Source: a virus. From it: 46,566 nt of DNA. Below the pieces are notes generated by a model. The model worked only from the letters and a program-made list of their open reading frames with translations. It made no database searches and was not told where the DNA came from. Numbering within the stretch: position 1 is the stretch's first letter; every line of letters begins with the position of its first letter. Both the position numbers and the translations under genes were made by a program. This document shows positions 43,000 through 46,566 of the stretch, piece after piece. The stretch lies in IMG/VR virus record IMGVR_UViG_3300042923_000470, positions 1 to 46,566 of that record, one strand, 5' to 3'.

Positions 43000-43740
43000 A
43001 TGAAAATGAAAACTAATGAACTGTTCGCAGAGGCTACAAAGTTGAGACTTAATAATGATATCAGAGGTTATGTTGAGTTGATGCACGCCCCAATCATTTC
43101 CAAAGTTAAAAAGATGCTCATCGTTAATAACTACGATGCTTTTAAGATTTTAGATGAGGACACGAAGCAAGACATTTACATCAGTTTACTTGAGCAATGC
43201 CTAGATTTTAAATGCACATTCAAAGTCACACGAACCAATGAAGAAGGATTACCTTATCCAGTTGTTTATTCAGTCGATAGTATCAAGCAAGTTAACGTCT
43301 TAGATGATGCAATCTTATTCTTTAAACTAGCATCCAGATGCAAGTATCAAATAACTAAGAAGTTGACTAAGGAGTCCAAGCTACAATCATATATGAGTAT
43401 TGACGCTACCTTGAGCATGGATAATCTGGATTCCACTTTCTCAGATAAGGAGCAAGACCTCAAGGACACGCTAGAAAATATTCGTGCCTTAAGGGAAATT
43501 GATGGGACATTCGAGATTAGCTTATTACAATCGGTTTTGACTCCTTCACAGTATTCACAGGTTATCAGCGTTCTAAATGGAGATACCGACGAACTTCACA
43601 GGCAAACAAGACAACGTATTCAAGCTAATCTAAAGAAGAATGATGTTAGTCGCTCAGATTTCGAAAACTTATTACCCGCAATGGAATACATCAATTCACT
43701 CAACGGAATACAGAAAACATTATCACGCAACATAGTGTAA
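43000..43740 (+). CDS. Divergent sigma-factor-like protein, putative
   Basis: AAGAGGAATTTAAAAA precedes the ATG. The 246-residue protein has a sigma-like layout: a helical pair with DEDTKQDIYISLLEQCLDF (region 2-like), a SIDATLSMDNLDSTF / DLKDTLE linker common in sigma factors, and a C-terminal LTPSQYSQVISVLNGDTDEL with HRQTRQRIQANLKK resembling region 4. It is encoded at the front of the early operon and followed by a strong terminator. Similarity is weak, so another helical DNA-binding protein is possible. Confidence 0.5.
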   Translation: MKMKTNELFAEATKLRLNNDIRGYVELMHAPIISKVKKMLIVNNYDAFKILDEDTKQDIYISLLEQCLDFKCTFKVTRTNEEGLPYPVVYSVDSIKQVNVLDDAILFFKLASRCKYQITKKLTKESKLQSYMSIDATLSMDNLDSTFSDKEQDLKDTLENIRALREIDGTFEISLLQSVLTPSQYSQVISVLNGDTDELHRQTRQRIQANLKKNDVSRSDFENLLPAMEYINSLNGIQKTLSRNIV

Positions 43741-43748
43741 TAAATAGT

Positions 43749-43776
43749 AAGCCATTCTTAATTGAATGGCTTTTTT
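43749..43776 (+). terminator. Rho-independent terminator
   Basis: AAGCCATTC / GAATGGCTT (9-bp stem, 6-nt loop) runs into TTTTTT, right after the sigma-like gene. Confidence 0.92.
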
Positions 43777-43893
43777 CACGTCTAAAATAACCCACAAAAT
43801 CAATTCTAAGCCACCATATCGCCAATTCTAGCCACTTTAATTATTGTACCTAAGTATTAGTATTACTCACTATTTAAAAAAGCTTTATTTAAG

Positions 43894-44014
43894 TGTGACG
43901 GTTTTATCCATAAATCCCCCTAAGTATAATAAGGGAACAAAATGAAACAAAAACATTTTAAATTGAGTGTGACGGTTTTAGTTAAAAAGTCCCCTAATAG
44001 TAATAAGAGGATAA
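43894..44014 (+). repeat. Two tandem imperfect repeats with the TGTGACGGTTTTA motif
   Basis: TGTGACGGTTTTA occurs at 43894-43906 and 43968-43980, 74 bases apart. Each copy is followed by a similar CCCCTAA...TAATAAG-AGG block (CCCCCTAAGTATAATAAGGG in the first). A third copy lies inverted at 42594. They are candidate operators, phage-sigma promoters or replication iterons; none codes for protein. Confidence 0.75.
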
Positions 44015-44094
44015 ACAAACAAAGCGTAATTGTTAGCAAGTGTTTAATCCTTAATAAAATAAAAAGGAGCTGATTCATGTAGCTACTCAAACGC

Positions 44095-44185
44095 AATTTG
44101 TAGTAAATTGTAAAAACTTTTGAAATTACAATTTCTCATGACAAATTTTCCCAAATTGTAAAATTAAGAGAATTTACAATATTAA
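44095..44185. other. Cluster of TTGTAAA/TTTACAA elements
   Basis: Three exact 7-mers (44108-44114, 44156-44162, 44173-44179), embedded in AAATTGTAAAA or AATTTACAAT context, match the elements in the control region 42151-42306. Their placement on both sides of the first operon suggests binding by one protein. A+T-richness makes the exact count uncertain. Confidence 0.45.
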
Positions 44186-44220
44186 AAATTAAATATGGTA
44201 TGTGTTTTTAATTCCTAATT

Positions 44221-44560
44221 TTTTATGACCGAACGTCATATCTCCTGTGATACAGATATGATTACTAGCTCATAGCAGTTAGGCAACACTTTCCGACCAT
44301 CATACAGAGCGAGAACCGAACAGGCTAGAACACAGGTCTGCCTTAATAGGTCAAATGCTACCACCGTACTCTGCTTAAAATGCTAGGAGTCCGAGTGATT
44401 GAGCCTTTCAAGGGCGAGGGATACTGAACTGCAAAGGGACAGGGTATGCCGAGGATAGAGAGCTAATGGGGAGTTTCATAAACAAAGCAGATACATGGAG
44501 TATACTGCTTCTAGTACCGAGCAATTAGAGCGATATTAGAAGGGGTGGATTCCCTAATAA
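44221..44560 (+). ncRNA. Probable structured noncoding RNA or long leader
   Basis: This stretch of about 340 bases has no open frame of note and is visibly richer in G and C than its flanks. Strong helices can be drawn: TCATATCT/AGATATGA (44236-44261), AAGCAG-ATAC/GTAT-A-CTGCTT (44485-44510), CTAGTA/TATTAG (44511-44539), ACTC/GAGT, CAGGC/GTCTG and AGGG/CCCT. It lies between the upstream terminator and the PC4-like gene. It does not carry the group I intron core seen in terminase, and I recognise no Rfam family. Confidence 0.6.
44451..44469 (+). repeat. 19-bp repeat shared with 23-41
   Basis: This is the copy, inside the structured region, of the sequence found in the zinc-ribbon coding region at 23-41, in the same orientation. 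Confidence 0.75.
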
Positions 44561-44584
44561 AAATAAGAGGAGAAGTGATTTATT

Positions 44585-44902
44585 ATGGCAACAGAATGGA
44601 AATGTATTAAGCAATTAGGTAGTGTGAAAACAGGAGAAAAAACTGACGTGAAACTAAGTGTAGACAGCGATGGTGAGCGAGCAATTTTAAATATAAGACA
44701 ATATGTGAATGGTACTACGCCAACAAAGAAGGGTTTCTCAATTGATGTAGAGAACGAGGAATTAATGACATTAGTTTACAACGCATTAGGTCTAATGTTA
44801 GACAAGCCAGTCAAAGTAGCACCACCAGTATTAGTTCCAGAGCCAGAAAAGATGAGCAAAAACGCTAAGAAAAGATTAGCAAGATTAGGAGTGAGCGTTT
44901 AG
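44585..44902 (+). CDS. PC4-like ssDNA-binding / transcription cofactor protein
   Basis: AGAGGAGAAGTG lies upstream of the ATG. The 105-residue protein matches the PC4/YdbC-type beta-sheet domain: VDSDGERAILNIRQYVNG and TPTKKGFSIDVENEEL, the latter equivalent to the family's PTKKGI segment. The basic C-terminus (KNAKKRLARLG) may add nucleic-acid contacts. It would bind single-stranded or melted DNA in early transcription or replication. Confidence 0.8.
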   Translation: MATEWKCIKQLGSVKTGEKTDVKLSVDSDGERAILNIRQYVNGTTPTKKGFSIDVENEELMTLVYNALGLMLDKPVKVAPPVLVPEPEKMSKNAKKRLARLGVSV

Positions 44903-45148
44903 ATGCGGAATTTAAGACAAGATTTAGAGTCGTTAGACAGGTCAGGTAATGCAGTTATAGGTAGTCCTATGGCTAAAGAGTGGTTAGAAAGAGCTATAAT
45001 AGCAGAAGAAGCCTTACAAGATACAGCTATTCAGATAAGAGATATTGCTGATGAAGTTAGAGCCATAAGAGATGCAAAGCGAACAGTGAACACTACAAGC
45101 ACAATAGATTTAGTAAAAGAGCTTAGAAACAGAGGTTATGACGTATGA
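44903..45148 (+). CDS. Hypothetical helical protein, 81 aa
   Basis: ATG directly follows the upstream TAG. The product is helical (MRNLRQDLESLDRSGN ... DEVRAIRDAKR). The stop overlaps the next ATG (ATGA). Unknown function. Confidence 0.65.
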   Translation: MRNLRQDLESLDRSGNAVIGSPMAKEWLERAIIAEEALQDTAIQIRDIADEVRAIRDAKRTVNTTSTIDLVKELRNRGYDV

Positions 45149-45273
45149 AAGAAAAACAACGATCACTTATTAGTAAGGAGGATATACACCTAGCTATCAC
45201 AGGAGCTTTAGTATTGCTTGCGTTTTATGTAATAACAATCTTAATATCGAAAGGAGCAGTTAAATGGGTTTAG
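45145..45273 (+). CDS. Small membrane protein, 42 aa
   Basis: The ATG overlaps the upstream TGA, and the end overlaps the next gene by 10 bases. A polar N-terminus is followed by a transmembrane helix (AITGALVLLAFYVITILI) and a basic end. It occupies the same place relative to its neighbour as the 30-residue peptide at 3757, although sequences differ. Confidence 0.6.
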   Translation: MKEKQRSLISKEDIHLAITGALVLLAFYVITILISKGAVKWV

Positions 45274-45824
45274 AGATAGGAGCTGAAGTAAGGGTTACAG
45301 AGGATTTTAAGCATAATGGAGTTTCTTTTAAGGCAGGTAGTATAGGAGAGGTCAAGCATGTTCATGAACATACCTATAGTATGGATTGGGACTTCTACGA
45401 TGAAGCTTTTCATAGTTGTGGTGGATTTTGCGGAACTAAGTATGGGTTTTATATAGATAAAAGTACTGTAGAAAAATTAGAAAGGGTTGATGAGATGAAA
45501 TTTGGAAAGAAAGATTTAGAACAAGGAGATATTGTAGAATATGCGTGTGGTGAGAAAGGAAAACTTATTAAGGATTTATTTACTGATGCTAAGGGAGGGT
45601 ATAGTTACCTAGCTAATTTTAATGAAGGCTTAATAAACAAACTTAGCTCTGGGTACAGTATTAAGAAAGTTTACAGGACAAGCACTGATAGCAAAATGTG
45701 TTTATTCATACCAAACGATTATTACAAAGTAGTCTTTGAGAGAGAAGAAGTGAAAGTTACAATGACTATCGAAGAAATAGAAGCAAAACTGGGTTACAAA
45801 ATAAGCATTGAGGGGGAGAAATAA
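45264..45824 (+). CDS. SH3-like two-domain protein, paralogue of the 3830 gene
   Basis: AAAGGAGCAG precedes the ATG. Residues 1-75 are an SH3-like barrel (IGAEVRVTEDFKHNGVSFKA ... HSCGGFCGTKYGFYIDKS) closely matching the N-terminal segment of the amidoligase at 46320 (HSCNGNCEDGYGYYLPKG). Residues 80-186 match the C-terminal region of the 3830-4294 product. The protein is thus a mosaic of two modules used in the same locus. Function unknown. Confidence 0.75.
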   Translation: MGLEIGAEVRVTEDFKHNGVSFKAGSIGEVKHVHEHTYSMDWDFYDEAFHSCGGFCGTKYGFYIDKSTVEKLERVDEMKFGKKDLEQGDIVEYACGEKGKLIKDLFTDAKGGYSYLANFNEGLINKLSSGYSIKKVYRTSTDSKMCLFIPNDYYKVVFEREEVKVTMTIEEIEAKLGYKISIEGEK

Positions 45825-46306
45825 TGGATAAGCAAGAAGCAATCAAACAAGCAGAGCTAATCAAAGCTGAATTAGCTAAATTACAAGCTATCATCGAAGC
45901 ACCAGACAGTAAGGTATGGACTCCTGAGCTATGTGCCAGGTATTATGTTATATACAATGGAAAAATTGCATTTAGTATGTGGGATAACGATGGTACTGAT
46001 AAACGTAGGTTTGCACTTAACAATGTATTCAAAACAAAAGAAGAAGCCGAGTTTGCATTAGAGAAACGCTTAGTAATAGCTGAGTTAGAGAGATTAGCTA
46101 TGGAAAATCCTGTTATTTGGAGTAATAGTAGTGATAGTAAGAGCTATATGTACTACAGTATAGGCGATAACGTGTTAAAAGTAGATTCTTTAAATACTAT
46201 GCAAGTACAAGGAGCTATTTTCTTTGCAAGTAAAGCGTTGTGTTTAGAAGCCGTTGAAAAGGTAGGAGAAGCGAGAATTAAGAAATATTTATTCAATATA
46301 AAATAA
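45824..46306 (+). CDS. Hypothetical protein, 160 aa
   Basis: The TAATG overlap follows GGGGGAGAA. An N-terminal coiled coil (KQEAIKQAELIKAELAKLQA) precedes a mixed domain in which FKTKEEAEFALEKRL and FFASKALCLEAVEKVG are two related aromatic-[KT]-x-E-A helices. Such short repeats occur in many hypothetical proteins of Gram-positive phages. Confidence 0.7.
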   Translation: MDKQEAIKQAELIKAELAKLQAIIEAPDSKVWTPELCARYYVIYNGKIAFSMWDNDGTDKRRFALNNVFKTKEEAEFALEKRLVIAELERLAMENPVIWSNSSDSKSYMYYSIGDNVLKVDSLNTMQVQGAIFFASKALCLEAVEKVGEARIKKYLFNIK

Positions 46307-46319
46307 GGGAGGATTAGTA

Positions 46320-46566
46320 ATGTTTAGTGTTGGAGATAAAGTAGTTTGTATAAGTGGTTATCACCCTGTTATAGTTGGGGATAAAGGTATTGTGTGTGAT
46401 ATACATCAGTATGATGGTGGGTTTATTGGAGTTAAGTGGGATAGGGTTGGAGAGCATTCATGTAATGGTAATTGTGAAGATGGTTATGGTTATTATTTAC
46501 CTAAAGGTAGGCTTAAAAAAGTTATGGAGAAGCCAGATTGTTGTACAAAGTGTGGGGAGGATAGAG
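46320..46566 (+). CDS. Zn-ribbon amidoligase, 5' part (continues at position 2)
   Basis: AAGGGAGGATTAGTA precedes the ATG. The visible 82 residues comprise an SH3-like segment (MFSVGDKVVCISGYHPVIVG ... YYLPKGRLKKV) and the first zinc knuckle CTKC. The frame runs across the overlap into the gene ending at 1138, giving a protein of about 450 residues. The SH3-like segment is shared with the protein encoded at 45264, showing domain reuse. Confidence 0.85.
   Translation, partial: MFSVGDKVVCISGYHPVIVGDKGIVCDIHQYDGGFIGVKWDRVGEHSCNGNCEDGYGYYLPKGRLKKVMEKPDCCTKCGEDR
46535..46566. repeat. Terminal direct repeat, right copy (circle overlap)
   Basis: Identical to positions 1-32; see the left copy. It marks where the linear representation was cut within a gene. 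Confidence 0.9.

Noticed and set aside
44221-44560. Group I intron as explanation of the structured region
   Set aside because: The P4 and P7 consensus stretches that are obvious in the terminase intron are absent, and no gene is interrupted.
1-46566. Temperate lifestyle genes and CRISPR arrays
   Set aside because: No integrase, CI-like repressor, att-like repeat or spaced direct-repeat array was found on reading through the sequence.

Overview
The window looks like one complete genome of a lytic, podovirus-type phage of a low-GC Gram-positive (Bacillota) host. The first 32 bases recur as the last 32, and one reading frame runs in phase from the right end (start codon 46320) across that overlap into the left end (stop 1138). 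The sequence therefore closes into a circle of about 46,534 bp. Strong AGGAGG-type ribosome sites, three consensus TTGACA-N17-TATAAT promoters, an A+T-rich base composition, a phi-LC3-type holin and an M15 endolysin point to Bacillota. A near-perfect parS site and Spo0A-box-like sequences suggest a spore former; this is an inference. No integrase or CI-like repressor was recognised.

Layout. The rightward (early/middle) arm runs from 42685 through the circle junction to 20904. It starts with a secreted/membrane peptide and a divergent sigma-like protein. A noncoding stretch with repeats and a likely structured RNA follows (43777-44584). Next come a PC4-like ssDNA-binding protein and a block of SH3-like, Zn-ribbon, amidoligase and class II glutamine amidotransferase genes (45264-3353). 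ThyX, an SNF2 helicase, a Sak4-like ATPase, a DUF669/SSB-like protein, primase-helicase, family A DNA polymerase, a sigma factor, dUTPase, a DUF3310 protein, a RuvC-like resolvase, a YqaJ-type exonuclease and a B12-dependent ribonucleotide reductase (NrdJ) complete this arm. Many genes overlap by 1-14 bases (ATGA, TTGA, GTGA, TAATG), as in long translationally coupled operons. A bidirectional terminator at about 20908-20948 meets the leftward late arm.

The late arm (40816 down to 20955) carries terminase, portal, scaffold, N4-gp56-type major capsid protein, adaptor, a tail hub/nozzle-type protein, fibre, internal virion proteins, two beta-helix tail spikes, holin and M15 endolysin. A consensus promoter with a structured leader lies directly before the scaffold/capsid genes. 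Five tRNA or tRNA-like genes (41559-40967, leftward) have their own consensus promoter; at least two look degenerate.

Two self-splicing elements sit in the most conserved motifs of essential genes. A group I intron with an HNH endonuclease interrupts the Walker A motif of the large terminase. An intein with LAGLIDADG-like blocks is inserted directly before the catalytic thiyl-radical cysteine of NrdJ. The about 1 kb intergenic region 41603-42684 combines the parS-like palindrome, four Spo0A-box-like sites around a candidate promoter, and repeated TTGTAAA elements. This resembles the known exploitation of sporulation by phage phi29. The amidoligase / GAT-II / amidoligase trio suggests an undescribed peptide- or cell-wall-modifying activity.
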